NCBI RefSeq assembly: GCF_004340785.1
Contig: NZ_SLXS01000001.1
Coordinates: 1-64,000 of the forward strand
Direction of reading: 5' to 3'
Length of the DNA: 64,000 nucleotides
Source of the DNA: Tumebacillus sp. BK434
GTDB taxonomy: Bacteria > Bacillota > Bacilli > Tumebacillales > Tumebacillaceae
Part shown: positions 28,315 to 37,860 of the stretch, piece by piece
How positions within the stretch are numbered: position 1 is the first letter of the stretch
How the letters are laid out: every line of letters starts with the position of its first letter
Made by a program: the position numbers and the translations under genes
The notes under the pieces: model-generated
What the model was told of the DNA's origin: nothing
The model's database searches: none
Seen by the model: only the letters and a program-made list of their open reading frames with translations

Positions 28315-29391
28315 ATGATTCGTTTAGACCTCCAGTTGTTCGCCGGTGAAAAGACGGAAAAAGCCACACCTAAGAAACGGCAGGACGCCAGACAGAAAGG
28401 GCAAGTCGCCCGCAGTCAGGAATTCGGGCAGGCGATTGTGCTGTTGATCGGCCTGTTTTGCCTGAAGCTGATGTCCGGCACGTTCCTGACTCAACTGGTC
28501 GAACAGTTTCGCATCCGGCTGACTGACGGTCTGTCCTATCAGGTGTCCGATCAGTCGATCGCGCCGCTGTTTTTGGATCTGACGCTGACCGTCGCGTTGC
28601 TGGTCTTGCCGATCGGCGGCGCGGTGATGATCATCGGGGGGTTCGTCGCCTATTTTCAAGTCGGCTCCCTGTTTACAATGAAGCCGCTGATGCCCGACAT
28701 CAAAAAGATCGATCCGATTCAAGGGTTTAAACGCATGTTTTCGATGCGCACATTCGTCGAACTGATCAAATCGCTCTTGAAGATGACGGTCGTCTCCGTC
28801 ATCGTCTATCTGGAGCTGATGAGCGACTGGAAGCGCGTATCGCAGCTCGGCTCGATGGAAGTGCTCGATATCCTGTCGGTGGTCGGTAGCCTGGCCTTTG
28901 CTATCTTCTGGAAAGTCGGGGTCGCCATCCTCGTCATCGCCATCTTTGACCTGTTTTATCAGCGCTTTGATTTTGAGAAAAATCTGCGCATGTCAAAGCA
29001 GGAAGTCAAAGAGGAGTACAAGCAGACGGAGGGGAGCCCGGAGATCAAAGGGAAGATCAAAGAGCGTCAGCGCCAGATGGCGATGCGCCGCATGATGGCC
29101 GATGTGCCGCAGGCGGATGTCGTCATCACCAACCCGACGCACTACGCGATCGCGATCAAGTACGACGCCGACAAGATGGAAGCGCCGCAGGTCGTCGCCA
29201 AAGGGATCGACGAGACGGCGCAGCGTATTAAGAAAGTGGCCAAAGAAGCCAATGTCGTGATGGTGGAGAACAGGCCGCTCGCGCAAACGCTTTACAAAAC
29301 GGTGGAAATTGGGGAATCAGTTCCGGGCGAACTGTTCCAAGCCGTGGCGGAAGTGCTCGCCTACGTCTACCGCCTGAAAGGTAAAGTGTAA
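28315..29391 (+). CDS. flhB: flagellar export switch protein FlhB
   Basis: Export gate protein whose cytoplasmic domain self-cleaves to change substrate class. The 358-aa protein has the N-terminal KTEKATPKKRQDARQKGQVA motif, four membrane helices, the amphipathic linker and the autocleavage site NPTH (VVITNPTHYAIAIKY near residue 270). Length matches the family. Three bases separate it from fliR. Confidence 0.98.
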   Translation: MIRLDLQLFAGEKTEKATPKKRQDARQKGQVARSQEFGQAIVLLIGLFCLKLMSGTFLTQLVEQFRIRLTDGLSYQVSDQSIAPLFLDLTLTVALLVLPIGGAVMIIGGFVAYFQVGSLFTMKPLMPDIKKIDPIQGFKRMFSMRTFVELIKSLLKMTVVSVIVYLELMSDWKRVSQLGSMEVLDILSVVGSLAFAIFWKVGVAILVIAIFDLFYQRFDFEKNLRMSKQEVKEEYKQTEGSPEIKGKIKERQRQMAMRRMMADVPQADVVITNPTHYAIAIKYDADKMEAPQVVAKGIDETAQRIKKVAKEANVVMVENRPLAQTLYKTVEIGESVPGELFQAVAEVLAYVYRLKGKV

Positions 29392-29408
29392 GGAAAGGAG
29401 TGACCGAG

Positions 29409-31442
29409 TTGAAGTTAAAAGACATCGCCGTAATCGGAGCAGTCATCGGAATCGTCATCATGATGGTCATTCCTCTGCCTCCCGCTTTACTCGATTTTCT
29501 GATCATCATCAACTTAAGCATCGCGCTGACGATTTTGCTCGTCGCCATGAACACCAAAGAACCGTTGCAGTTTGCGATTTTTCCGGCCTTACTGCTTTTG
29601 ACCACGATGTTTCGACTCTCATTGAACGTCTCCTCCACCCGCGCCATTCTCTCACAAGGCGAAGCGGGTAACGTTATTCACACGTTTGGCACGTTCGTAA
29701 TCGGCGGCAACGCTGTCGTCGGGATCATCGTGTTTTTGATTCTCGTCATCATTCAGTTTATCGTCATCACCAAGGGTTCTGAGCGCGTGGCGGAAGTCGC
29801 GGCGCGCTTTACACTCGATGCGATGCCGGGCAAACAGATCTCCATCGACGCCGACTTGAATGCAGGCCTGATCACGGAGAAGGAAGCGAAAGACAAGCGC
29901 CAGAAGATCGAGCGCGAAGCAGATTTCTACGGGGCGATGGACGGTGCGTCCAAGTTCGTCAAAGGGGACGCGATCGCAGGCATCATCATCGTCGTGATCA
30001 ACATCGTGGCCGGTTTCATCATCGGCGTTGCGATGCGCGGCGAATCGGCCGCCGAAGCGATGCAGACGTATACGATTCTTTCGGTCGGTGACGGTCTGGT
30101 CTCCCAGATTCCGGCCTTGCTGATCTCCACGGCGACCGGTCTTGTCGTCACCCGCGCCGCTTCTGACGGCAACCTCAGCGACGATTTGCTGCGCCAATTG
30201 CTTGCCTACCCGCGCATGCTGTACATCGTCGGCGGCGTGATCGCGATGCTCGGGCTGCTTACGCCGATCGGCGTGCTCAGCACCTGGCCGATCGCAGGCC
30301 TCCTCGTCTTTGGCGGCATCCGGATGCAGCGCACGATGCAGATCGAAGAGCTGCGCGATATGGAGCGCGAAGAAGAGGTCAAGCAAGACGAAGTTCGTTC
30401 GCCGGAAAGCGTGCTGTCCCTGATCCATGTCGACCCGATCGAGTTCGAATTCGGCTATGCGCTGATTCCGCTCGCCGACGTCAACCAGGGCGGCGACCTG
30501 CTGGACCGCGTGATCATGATCCGACGCCAATGCGCGATCGAGATGGGTCTGATCGTGCCGGTGATTCGCATCCGCGACAACATCCAGCTTCGCCCGAACG
30601 AATATGTGATCAAGATCAAAGGCAACGAAGTGGCGCGCGGCGAGCTGCTGCTCGACCATTACCTCGCGATGAGTCCAGGTGTGGACGACGAATCGGTCGT
30701 CGGCATCCCGACCAAAGAACCGGCGTTTGGCTTGCCGGCGCTTTGGATCGCCGAGAACATGCGAGAAAGTGCTGAATTTGCCGGTTATACGGTGGTCGAT
30801 CCACCGTCGGTGGTGGCGACGCACCTGACCGAAGTGATCCGGACGCACGCGAGTGAACTGCTCGGCCGTCAAGAGACCAAGCAGCTCATCGACTCGCTGC
30901 GCGAGAACTACCCGGCGCTGGTCGAAGAGGTCGTGCCGTCACAGCTGTCGATCGGCGAAGTACAGAAGGTGCTCGTCAACCTGCTGCGCGAAAAGATCTC
31001 GATTCGCGATCTCGTCACGATCGTCGAATCGCTGGCCGATTACTGCCAATACACCAAAGAACCGGACATCCTCACCGAATATGTGCGCACGGCGCTGGCT
31101 CGTCAGATCACGAACCAGTACCGCACCCCGCATGGACCGGTCAAAGTGATCACGCTGGCGCCGACGGTGGAAAAGATGGTCGTCGACAACATTCAAAATT
31201 CTGAACACGGCGCTTACTTGGCACTCGACCCGCGCGTTTCCCAGCAGGTGTACCAGAAGCTGGCCGAGCAGGTGCAGGGACTGGTCGCGATGGGGCATTC
31301 TCCGATCCTGATCACGTCGCCGAACATTCGCATGCATGTGCGCAAGCTGATCGAGCGCGTGCTGCCCGACGTGGCAGTGCTGTCGTTTAATGAATTGGAC
31401 GCAACGGTTGAAGTGCAAAGCGGAGGGGTGGTGAATCTGTAA
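29409..31442 (+). CDS. flhA: flagellar export apparatus protein FlhA
   Basis: Nonameric export gate and chaperone-docking protein. The 677-aa protein has eight membrane helices in its first half, the FHIPEP-family cytosolic loop (RFTLDAMPGKQISIDADLNAG split by family numbering near residue 140) and the large C-terminal domain. The start is TTG at 29409, giving MKLKDIAVIG at the same length as B. subtilis FlhA; AAAGGAG lies 8 nt upstream, and a GTG at 29400 overlaps that site. The stop overlaps flhF (TAATG). Confidence 0.97.
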   Translation: MKLKDIAVIGAVIGIVIMMVIPLPPALLDFLIIINLSIALTILLVAMNTKEPLQFAIFPALLLLTTMFRLSLNVSSTRAILSQGEAGNVIHTFGTFVIGGNAVVGIIVFLILVIIQFIVITKGSERVAEVAARFTLDAMPGKQISIDADLNAGLITEKEAKDKRQKIEREADFYGAMDGASKFVKGDAIAGIIIVVINIVAGFIIGVAMRGESAAEAMQTYTILSVGDGLVSQIPALLISTATGLVVTRAASDGNLSDDLLRQLLAYPRMLYIVGGVIAMLGLLTPIGVLSTWPIAGLLVFGGIRMQRTMQIEELRDMEREEEVKQDEVRSPESVLSLIHVDPIEFEFGYALIPLADVNQGGDLLDRVIMIRRQCAIEMGLIVPVIRIRDNIQLRPNEYVIKIKGNEVARGELLLDHYLAMSPGVDDESVVGIPTKEPAFGLPALWIAENMRESAEFAGYTVVDPPSVVATHLTEVIRTHASELLGRQETKQLIDSLRENYPALVEEVVPSQLSIGEVQKVLVNLLREKISIRDLVTIVESLADYCQYTKEPDILTEYVRTALARQITNQYRTPHGPVKVITLAPTVEKMVVDNIQNSEHGAYLALDPRVSQQVYQKLAEQVQGLVAMGHSPILITSPNIRMHVRKLIERVLPDVAVLSFNELDATVEVQSGGVVNL

Positions 31443-32722
31443 TGTTAGTCAAACGCTACGTGGTCAAAGAGATGCCGGAAGCGGTGGCGATGATTCGCGA
31501 AGACCTCGGGATCGATGCGGTGATTCTTTCGACGAAAAAAGTTCAAAAGCGCGGTTTTCTCGGTCTGTTTCCGAAAACGCACATCGAAGTGATCGCCGCA
31601 GCCAATGAACAGGAGCCGCCTGCCGAGCTCACGCCGCAGACGTACCAGGCCCGACCATCCGCTGCGAACGCCTACCAACGCCAGATGGGGCAGCAGGCTG
31701 CTGAGCCTGCGCCCCCGGCACCGCTGCATGCGCCGGCCGCGACTCCTGCTCCGGCATCCGCACCAACTCCTGCTCCTCCTCCTGTCGCACCAGCGCCGGT
31801 TCGTGAACCGGCCCCTTCCCCGACAGCCGCACCTGCTCCTCAAGAGGGCGAACAAGTCCTCAAAGAAGTCCAGGAACTGCGCACGATGTTCCGCAGCCTC
31901 CTTAACTCGTCGTACAACCAGTTAATGCCGGCTGCGGTCGTCAACGTCCGCAAGCAGCTCTTGAAAGGCGATATTTCTGAAGAAGCGGTCGATCAGTTAA
32001 TTGAACGGGGAATTCGAAATATTGATGGGGTTCATGACATAAACGAGCAGGAATTTCGGGGCATTTTGACAAACTTTATAAGGGAGGATTTAGATCGCTA
32101 TAGTCCTCCATCTCAAATTGCTTTAAAATCAAGAGTAGTTGCGTTTATTGGACCGACCGGAGTCGGTAAGACGACAACCATCGCCAAACTCGCGGCGGAG
32201 CAGGTGCTCTCGCGCGGCAAGAAGGTCGGCCTGATCACCACCGATACCTATCGGATCGCCGCCGTCGAACAACTTCGCACCTATGCGAACATTTTGGGAA
32301 TTCCGCTTGAAGTGTGTTACGCACCGGAAGACATCAAGCGGGCGATGGGCGCATACGCCGACTACGATCTGATTCTGATCGACACGGCGGGGCGCAACTA
32401 TCACAATCTGCTCAATGTACGGCAGTTAAACACCTACCTTGAGGAGATCCAGCCGGACGAGACTTACCTCGTGCTTTCGCTGACCACCAAAGCTTCCGAT
32501 CTGGAAGAAATCGCGGGCAATTTCACGCAGGTGCGCGCCGACAAGTTTTTGTTTACCAAGTCGGACGAAACCAAAACGTACGGCGCGGTCTACAACCTCG
32601 TCACCCGCTTCCAGAAGCCGCTGTCGTATCTGACGACCGGGCAGAACGTGCCGGAAGACATCGAAACGGTGTCGACCGAACGGCTTGCCAAAATGCTGAC
32701 AGGGGACCAGTCCTATGAATGA
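31442..32722 (+). CDS. flhF: flagellar SRP-like GTPase FlhF
   Basis: SRP/FtsY-family GTPase that sets flagellar number and position with FlhG. The 426-aa protein has an N-terminal basic B-domain, a Pro/Ala-rich disordered linker at about residues 68-135, and an NG domain with G1 [18 protein letters not shown] near 237, DTYRIAAVEQLR, G3 DTAGR and a G4-like TKSDE. A stretch at about 31975-32150, at the N-domain start, is markedly AT-richer and uses codons unlike the flanks, although the frame is intact. Confidence 0.96.
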   Translation: MLVKRYVVKEMPEAVAMIREDLGIDAVILSTKKVQKRGFLGLFPKTHIEVIAAANEQEPPAELTPQTYQARPSAANAYQRQMGQQAAEPAPPAPLHAPAATPAPASAPTPAPPPVAPAPVREPAPSPTAAPAPQEGEQVLKEVQELRTMFRSLLNSSYNQLMPAAVVNVRKQLLKGDISEEAVDQLIERGIRNIDGVHDINEQEFRGILTNFIREDLDRYSPPSQIALKSRVVAFIGPTGVGKTTTIAKLAAEQVLSRGKKVGLITTDTYRIAAVEQLRTYANILGIPLEVCYAPEDIKRAMGAYADYDLILIDTAGRNYHNLLNVRQLNTYLEEIQPDETYLVLSLTTKASDLEEIAGNFTQVRADKFLFTKSDETKTYGAVYNLVTRFQKPLSYLTTGQNVPEDIETVSTERLAKMLTGDQSYE

Positions 32723-33590
32723 CCAGGCGGAGCGTTTGCGTTCGATGGTCGCACAGTCTCGTCAGGAAGAAACGCAAGCCCCAAACACGCGCGTCATCAC
32801 CATCACCAGCGGTAAAGGCGGCGTGGGCAAATCGAACTTCACGCTGAACTACGCGCTGGGGCTGGCCCAGCAAGGCAAACGGGTCGTCATTCTCGATGCG
32901 GACGTGGGTTTTGGCAACATCGACGTCTTGATGGGGGTCACACCGAAAAAGACCCTGGCCGATTTGATTCGCAAGGAAGCCACGCTCAAGGACATCCTCG
33001 AAACAGGCCCATGCGATATCAAATTCATTGCGGGCGGTTCTGGCTTTCAAGATCTGCTCGATATTAAGCCTGAACAATATGAGTACCTCTTGGAACAGCT
33101 CGGAGAGCTGCAAGGATTCGCCGATTATGTGCTGATCGACACCGGGGCCGGACTGAACGCGCAGACGCTGCAGCTGATCCTGGCGTCTGACGATGTATAT
33201 GTGGTGCTGACACCGGAACCGACAGCCATCACCGACGCATATGCGCTGATCAAGATGGTGGTCAACCGGGAACGGGGCACCCGCATCCAACTGGTGATCA
33301 ACCGGGCACAGTCTGTGCCGGAAGGGAAGGAGACGGCCGAGAAGATTCGGCTGGTCGCAGAGCGGTTCCTCGCCGTGGAGATCCCCACGCTGTGCGTGCT
33401 GCTCGACGACCCGAACGTCACCAAATCGGTCAGACGGCAAGTGCCGTTTCTGCTCGCGTATCCGAACGGACTGGCCTCGATGTGCATTGGCAACGTCGTG
33501 TCCGCGCAGCTCAAAGGCGAAGTTGCCAGAGATTTATCGACTAAAGGAATGAAACAGTTTTTGCATCGAATGGTTCGGCTGTTTCAATAG
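32715..33590 (+). CDS. flhG: flagellar number regulator FlhG (MinD-like ATPase)
   Basis: ParA/MinD-type ATPase (YlxH) that stimulates FlhF GTPase and feeds FliM/FliY into the C-ring. The 291-aa protein has an N-terminal activating peptide with DQAERLRSMV, the deviant Walker A SGKGGVGKSNFTLN near residue 33, VVILDADVGFGNIDVLMG and DYVLIDTGAGL. The C-terminal amphipathic helix (MKQFLHRMVRLFQ) probably targets the membrane. It overlaps flhF by 8 bp. Confidence 0.97.
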   Translation: MNDQAERLRSMVAQSRQEETQAPNTRVITITSGKGGVGKSNFTLNYALGLAQQGKRVVILDADVGFGNIDVLMGVTPKKTLADLIRKEATLKDILETGPCDIKFIAGGSGFQDLLDIKPEQYEYLLEQLGELQGFADYVLIDTGAGLNAQTLQLILASDDVYVVLTPEPTAITDAYALIKMVVNRERGTRIQLVINRAQSVPEGKETAEKIRLVAERFLAVEIPTLCVLLDDPNVTKSVRRQVPFLLAYPNGLASMCIGNVVSAQLKGEVARDLSTKGMKQFLHRMVRLFQ

Positions 33591-33618
33591 GACCCAGAAT
33601 TGAGGGATGTTTGACAGG

Positions 33619-34680
33619 ATGAGCCCGATCAAAGTTCTCGTTTGTGACGATTCAGCTCTTATGCGTCGCATCATCAGCGACATTTTGAAATCGGACCCCG
33701 AAATCATGGTGGTTGGAGCAGCGAAGAACGGCCTGGAAGCGCTTGAACTCATACCTCATTTAAAACCGGACGTTCTTACTCTCGACATCGAGATGCCTGT
33801 CCTTAACGGCCTCGAAGCGCTCCCGATGATTTGGCGCCGGTACAAGCTGCCGACGATCATGCTGTCCTCCCTGACGCAGGACGGCGCGGAGGCGACGATC
33901 AAGGCGTTGGAGCTTGGCGCATTCGATTTTGTCGGCAAACCCTCCGGAGCGATCTCGCTCGATCTGCGCATCGTTGGCGAAGAGCTGGTCGCCAAAGTAA
34001 AAGCGGCCGCAAAAAAAGACCAAGTCGTGCGCAGCACCACCTATTTTAAGCCGCTGGCCAAACCGATCCCGACACCTCCCAAGCCGATGCGGGCGGGGAA
34101 GCGGGTGGAGGAGATCATCGCCATCGGCACTTCGACGGGCGGACCGCGCGCTTTGCAGGTCGTCTTGTCGCACCTGCCCGCCGAACTGCCTGCTGCCGTC
34201 GTCATCGTGCAGCACATGCCGCCCGGATTTACCAAGTCGCTCGCCACACGCCTCGACCATTTGTGTCAGGTGCGGGTGCATGAAGCGGAGCACGGTCAGG
34301 TGTTAGAAGAAGGGCATGTCTACATCGCACCAGGGGACTTTCATATGAGAATCGTGGAGCATCGCCCTCATAGCTATCGAACGGAGCTTTCTCAAACACC
34401 GCCGGTCGGCGGACACCGCCCGGCAGTCGACATCCTGTTTGATTCGGTCGCCGATCTGCGCGACGTGCGCATCACCGCCGCCATCCTGACCGGGATGGGC
34501 GGAGACGGTTCGAACAGCATGGTCAAGATCAAACAAAACGGCGGTCGCACGATCGCTGAAGCGCAGGAGTCATGCGTAGTATTTGGAATGCCGCGTTCCG
34601 CGATCGCCAAAGGTTGTGTCGATACGATAGTTCCCCTGGATCGCATTGCGGACGAGCTTAGAAAATCGTGGAAACGCTAG
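33619..34680 (+). CDS. cheB: chemotaxis methylesterase CheB
   Basis: Receiver-regulated methylesterase/glutamine deamidase of chemoreceptors. The 353-aa protein has a receiver domain with CDDSALMRRI and phosphoacceptor aspartate in LTLDIEMPVLNG, then the esterase domain with the catalytic serine in IGTSTGGPRAL, histidine in IVQHMPPGF and aspartate in GMGGDGS. The ATG at 33619 starts directly at MSPIKVLVCDD; an ATG at 33607 is too close to the GAGGG element. Confidence 0.97.
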   Translation: MSPIKVLVCDDSALMRRIISDILKSDPEIMVVGAAKNGLEALELIPHLKPDVLTLDIEMPVLNGLEALPMIWRRYKLPTIMLSSLTQDGAEATIKALELGAFDFVGKPSGAISLDLRIVGEELVAKVKAAAKKDQVVRSTTYFKPLAKPIPTPPKPMRAGKRVEEIIAIGTSTGGPRALQVVLSHLPAELPAAVVIVQHMPPGFTKSLATRLDHLCQVRVHEAEHGQVLEEGHVYIAPGDFHMRIVEHRPHSYRTELSQTPPVGGHRPAVDILFDSVADLRDVRITAAILTGMGGDGSNSMVKIKQNGGRTIAEAQESCVVFGMPRSAIAKGCVDTIVPLDRIADELRKSWKR

Positions 34681-34693
34681 GAGGTGTTTTGAA

Positions 34694-36739
34694 ATGGACA
34701 TGAATCAATATCTTGATATGTTCATTGAAGAATCAAAAGAGCATCTGCAGGCCATCAACGAGAACCTGCTTGCTTTGGAGCAATCACCTCAGTCGCTCGA
34801 TATCGTCAACGTTGTGTTTCGCTCCGCTCATACCCTAAAAGGCATGGCGGCGACGATGGGCTTTGAGAAGATGACGCATTTGACCCATGAGATGGAAAAC
34901 GGACTCGATCTGATGCGCAACGGCATCCTCGCGGTCAACGGTGACGTGATGGACGTGCTGTTCTCCTGTGTGGATATTCTGGAAGGGCAGCTGAATCAGA
35001 TCATCGAAGCGGGCAACGACAGCGCGTCCGACATCGAGCAGACCGTGCAGAAGCTGAAAGAGCTGGTCACCGGCAAGCCGTCCGCTCCGGCCAGCGCAGC
35101 GGCAGCGGGCGTTGTGGAAGTGACGGAAGACGGAATCGAGTTCAATGAATATGAATCGACGATCCTGCGCCAGTCGCAGGAAAGCGGGTTCAGCGCTTTC
35201 AAGATCATCGTCACCTTGAACGAGAAGTGCATCATGCGTGCCGCGCGCGCTTACATGGTGTTTGACGCCTACGAGCGCACCGGCGAAATCATCAAGTCCG
35301 ATCCGAGCGTGGAGGATCTCGAAGAAGAAAAGTTCGAGAAGGACTTCATGATCGTGCTCGTCACGAAAAAGGATCTGGAGACGGTGCGCACGATCGGGAT
35401 GAACATCTCCGAAGTGGCCGACGTCAAAGTCACGCCGATTCAAGTCGAACTGCAGCCTGAGCCGGTCCAAGCGTCCAAAGCGGAAGTGGCGGCAACTGCA
35501 GCGTCCGCGCCGCCTGTCAAGGCAGAAGCAGCTCCTGCTGCCGATCTGAAAACACCGGCGATGCAAGACCACAAGAAATCACAGATCGGCAAGTCGGTTC
35601 GCGTCGACATCGACCGCCTCGACGTGCTGATCAACCTGTTCTCCGAACTGGTTATCGACCGCACGCGCCTCGAACAGATTTCTAAAGATATCGGAAACAC
35701 CGACCTGATTGAGACGGTCGAACATATGAGCCGCATCTCGACCGATCTGCAGAACCTGGTCATGACGATCCGCATGGTGCCGGTCGATACGGTCTTCAAC
35801 CGCTTCCCGCGCATGATCCGCGATCTGGCGCGCGAACTGGGCAAGAAGGTCGACTTTGTCATCCGCGGCCAGGAGACGGAACTCGACCGCACCGTCATCG
35901 ACGAGATCGGCGATCCGCTGGTACACCTCTTGCGCAACTCGATCGACCACGGCCTGGAAGTTCCGGCGAAGCGCCGCGAACAAGGCAAAAGTGAAACGGG
36001 CCGCGTCGAATTGGTCGCGTTCCAGTCGGGCAACCACGTGTTCATCGAAATCACCGATGACGGCAACGGCATCAACCGCGAAGGCGTCCTGAAGAAAGCG
36101 ATCGACAAAGGGCTTGTCGACCCGCAGTCAGCAGAGACGATGCCGGACATCCAAGTGTTCGATCTGCTGTTCCATTCCGGGTTCTCCACAGCGGAGAAGA
36201 TCTCCGACATCTCCGGCCGCGGCGTCGGCCTCGACGTGGTCAAGACGAAGATCGAATCGCTGGGCGGCCGCGTGGTCGTGCAGTCGACACCTGGACAAGG
36301 CACCAAGTTCTCCATTCAACTTCCGCTGACCCTGTCCATCATCCAAGCGATGCTGGTGCAGATCGCAGACGAGAAATACGCCATTCCGCTTTCCTCGATC
36401 ATCGAGACGGCGATCATCAAAAAGACCGACATCAAACGCGTGCATCGCCAAGATGTCATCGACTTCCGTGGCAAAGTGGTTCCGCTGCTCGACCTCGAAA
36501 AGACGTTCTCCGTACCGCGCCAAAACGCAGAGGAAACGGATGAAGTCAACGTGGTCATCGTCCGCAAAGGCGACAAGATGGCGGCGCTGTCTGTCGACTT
36601 CTTCATCGGCCAGCAGGAAGTGGTGCTCAAGTCGCTCGGCAAGTACCTGAGCGGCACGGTGTTCGCAATTTCCGGCGCAACCATCCTCGGCGATGGCCAG
36701 GTCGCGCTGATCATGGATTGCAACGCTTTGATTCAATAA
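34694..36739 (+). CDS. cheA: chemotaxis histidine kinase CheA
   Basis: Receptor-controlled kinase that phosphorylates CheY and CheB. The 681-aa protein has an HPt P1 domain with the phosphohistidine in FRSAHTLKGMAATMG near residue 46, a P2 domain in the region 165-255, a dimerisation P3, the P4 ATPase with N-box NSIDHGLE, DDGNGI, GRGVGLDVV and GQGTKFSIQLPL, and a CheW-like P5 domain. The ATG at 34694 follows CTAGGAGGTG. Linkers are Ala/Pro-rich. Confidence 0.98.
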   Translation: MDMNQYLDMFIEESKEHLQAINENLLALEQSPQSLDIVNVVFRSAHTLKGMAATMGFEKMTHLTHEMENGLDLMRNGILAVNGDVMDVLFSCVDILEGQLNQIIEAGNDSASDIEQTVQKLKELVTGKPSAPASAAAAGVVEVTEDGIEFNEYESTILRQSQESGFSAFKIIVTLNEKCIMRAARAYMVFDAYERTGEIIKSDPSVEDLEEEKFEKDFMIVLVTKKDLETVRTIGMNISEVADVKVTPIQVELQPEPVQASKAEVAATAASAPPVKAEAAPAADLKTPAMQDHKKSQIGKSVRVDIDRLDVLINLFSELVIDRTRLEQISKDIGNTDLIETVEHMSRISTDLQNLVMTIRMVPVDTVFNRFPRMIRDLARELGKKVDFVIRGQETELDRTVIDEIGDPLVHLLRNSIDHGLEVPAKRREQGKSETGRVELVAFQSGNHVFIEITDDGNGINREGVLKKAIDKGLVDPQSAETMPDIQVFDLLFHSGFSTAEKISDISGRGVGLDVVKTKIESLGGRVVVQSTPGQGTKFSIQLPLTLSIIQAMLVQIADEKYAIPLSSIIETAIIKKTDIKRVHRQDVIDFRGKVVPLLDLEKTFSVPRQNAEETDEVNVVIVRKGDKMAALSVDFFIGQQEVVLKSLGKYLSGTVFAISGATILGDGQVALIMDCNALIQ

Positions 36740-36753
36740 GGAGGGGACAAGTC

Positions 36754-37230
36754 ATGTTGGAGCGCAAAGATATCGTCGAAGAAATCAAGGTAATCGTGTT
36801 TAGTCTGGTGGACGAAGAGTACGGCGTGGAAGTCGCACAAGTCCGCTCGATCGAAAAGATGCAGAACATCACCCGCGTCCCGCGCACGCCGGACTTCGTC
36901 AAAGGCGTGATCAACCTGCGCGGTGTGGTCACCCCGGTCATCGACTTGAAAACTCGCTTTTCGCTTGGTGAAGAGTCTTACACCGACTCCACCCGCATCA
37001 TCATCGTGGCGGTGGAAGACATGGAAGTCGGCCTGATCGTCGATGCGGCGAACGATGTTATCGACATCCCGGTCAACTCGATCGAACAGCCGCCGGCAGT
37101 CGTTGGCGGGATCAAAGCATCCTACCTGCGCGGTGTTGCGAAACTGGAAGACCGTCTGCTGATCATGCTGAACCTCGACAAGGTGCTCAGCAACGAAGAG
37201 ATCCAAGCGATGTCCTCGATGGAGCGCTAA
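36754..37230 (+). CDS. cheW: chemotaxis coupling protein CheW
   Basis: SH3-like adaptor linking receptors to CheA. The 158-aa protein carries KVIVFSLVDEEYGVEVAQV, the motif RVPRTPDFVKGVINLRGVV and a late LIMLNLDKVLS. The ATG at 36754 follows AAGGAGGGGAC. Located between cheA and cheC as in Bacillus. Confidence 0.97.
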   Translation: MLERKDIVEEIKVIVFSLVDEEYGVEVAQVRSIEKMQNITRVPRTPDFVKGVINLRGVVTPVIDLKTRFSLGEESYTDSTRIIIVAVEDMEVGLIVDAANDVIDIPVNSIEQPPAVVGGIKASYLRGVAKLEDRLLIMLNLDKVLSNEEIQAMSSMER

Positions 37231-37233
37231 ACG

Positions 37234-37860
37234 ATGATGGAGGATATCCGAAATCTCGGAGAAATCCAACTGAGCTGCCTGCGCGAAGTCGGGAATATCG
37301 GGGCCGGACATGCGGCAACCGCCTTGTCCAAGCTCCTGCATTCCGATATCCAAATGAATGTGCCTCGCGTTTCGGTCGTCGGTTTTGATGAGATCGCAGA
37401 CGTCGTGGGCGGTGCTGAACAGCTGGTGATCGGGATCTTCCTGCGCATCGAAGGCGAGCTTCCGGGCAGCATTTTCTTCCTGCTGCACCAAGAGAGCGCC
37501 AAGCGCCTGGTCTCCGGCCTGGTCGGCGAATACGGTTCCAGCGAGCATGATGAATTTTCCGAGATGGAGATCTCCGCACTGCAGGAGATCGGGAACATCC
37601 TGGCCGGATCATATCTCTCGTCGCTGGCCGACTTTACGAAAAAGGACACCTCGCCGACTCCGCCTGCACTGGCTGTCGATATGGCGGGCGCGATTTTAAG
37701 CATCGGCATGATTCAGTTGGGCCAGGTGTCCGACTATGCACTCGTCGTCGACACCGAGTTTCGCCAAGGGGAGTTGGAGATACACGGTCACTTCTTTCTG
37801 CTCCCTGACCCCGGTTCTGTCAATATCTTGTTCCAGTCTTTAGGGGTGGAGAGCGCATGA
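37234..37860 (+). CDS. cheC: CheY-P phosphatase CheC
   Basis: CXY-family phosphatase acting on CheY-P and partner of CheD. The 208-aa protein has the two catalytic helices: LREVGNIGAGHAATALSKLL near residue 15 and ALQEIGNILAGSYLSSLADF near residue 115, each with the family's glutamate and asparagine (E..GN). Overlaps cheD by 4 bp (ATGA). Confidence 0.96.
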   Translation: MMEDIRNLGEIQLSCLREVGNIGAGHAATALSKLLHSDIQMNVPRVSVVGFDEIADVVGGAEQLVIGIFLRIEGELPGSIFFLLHQESAKRLVSGLVGEYGSSEHDEFSEMEISALQEIGNILAGSYLSSLADFTKKDTSPTPPALAVDMAGAILSIGMIQLGQVSDYALVVDTEFRQGELEIHGHFFLLPDPGSVNILFQSLGVESA

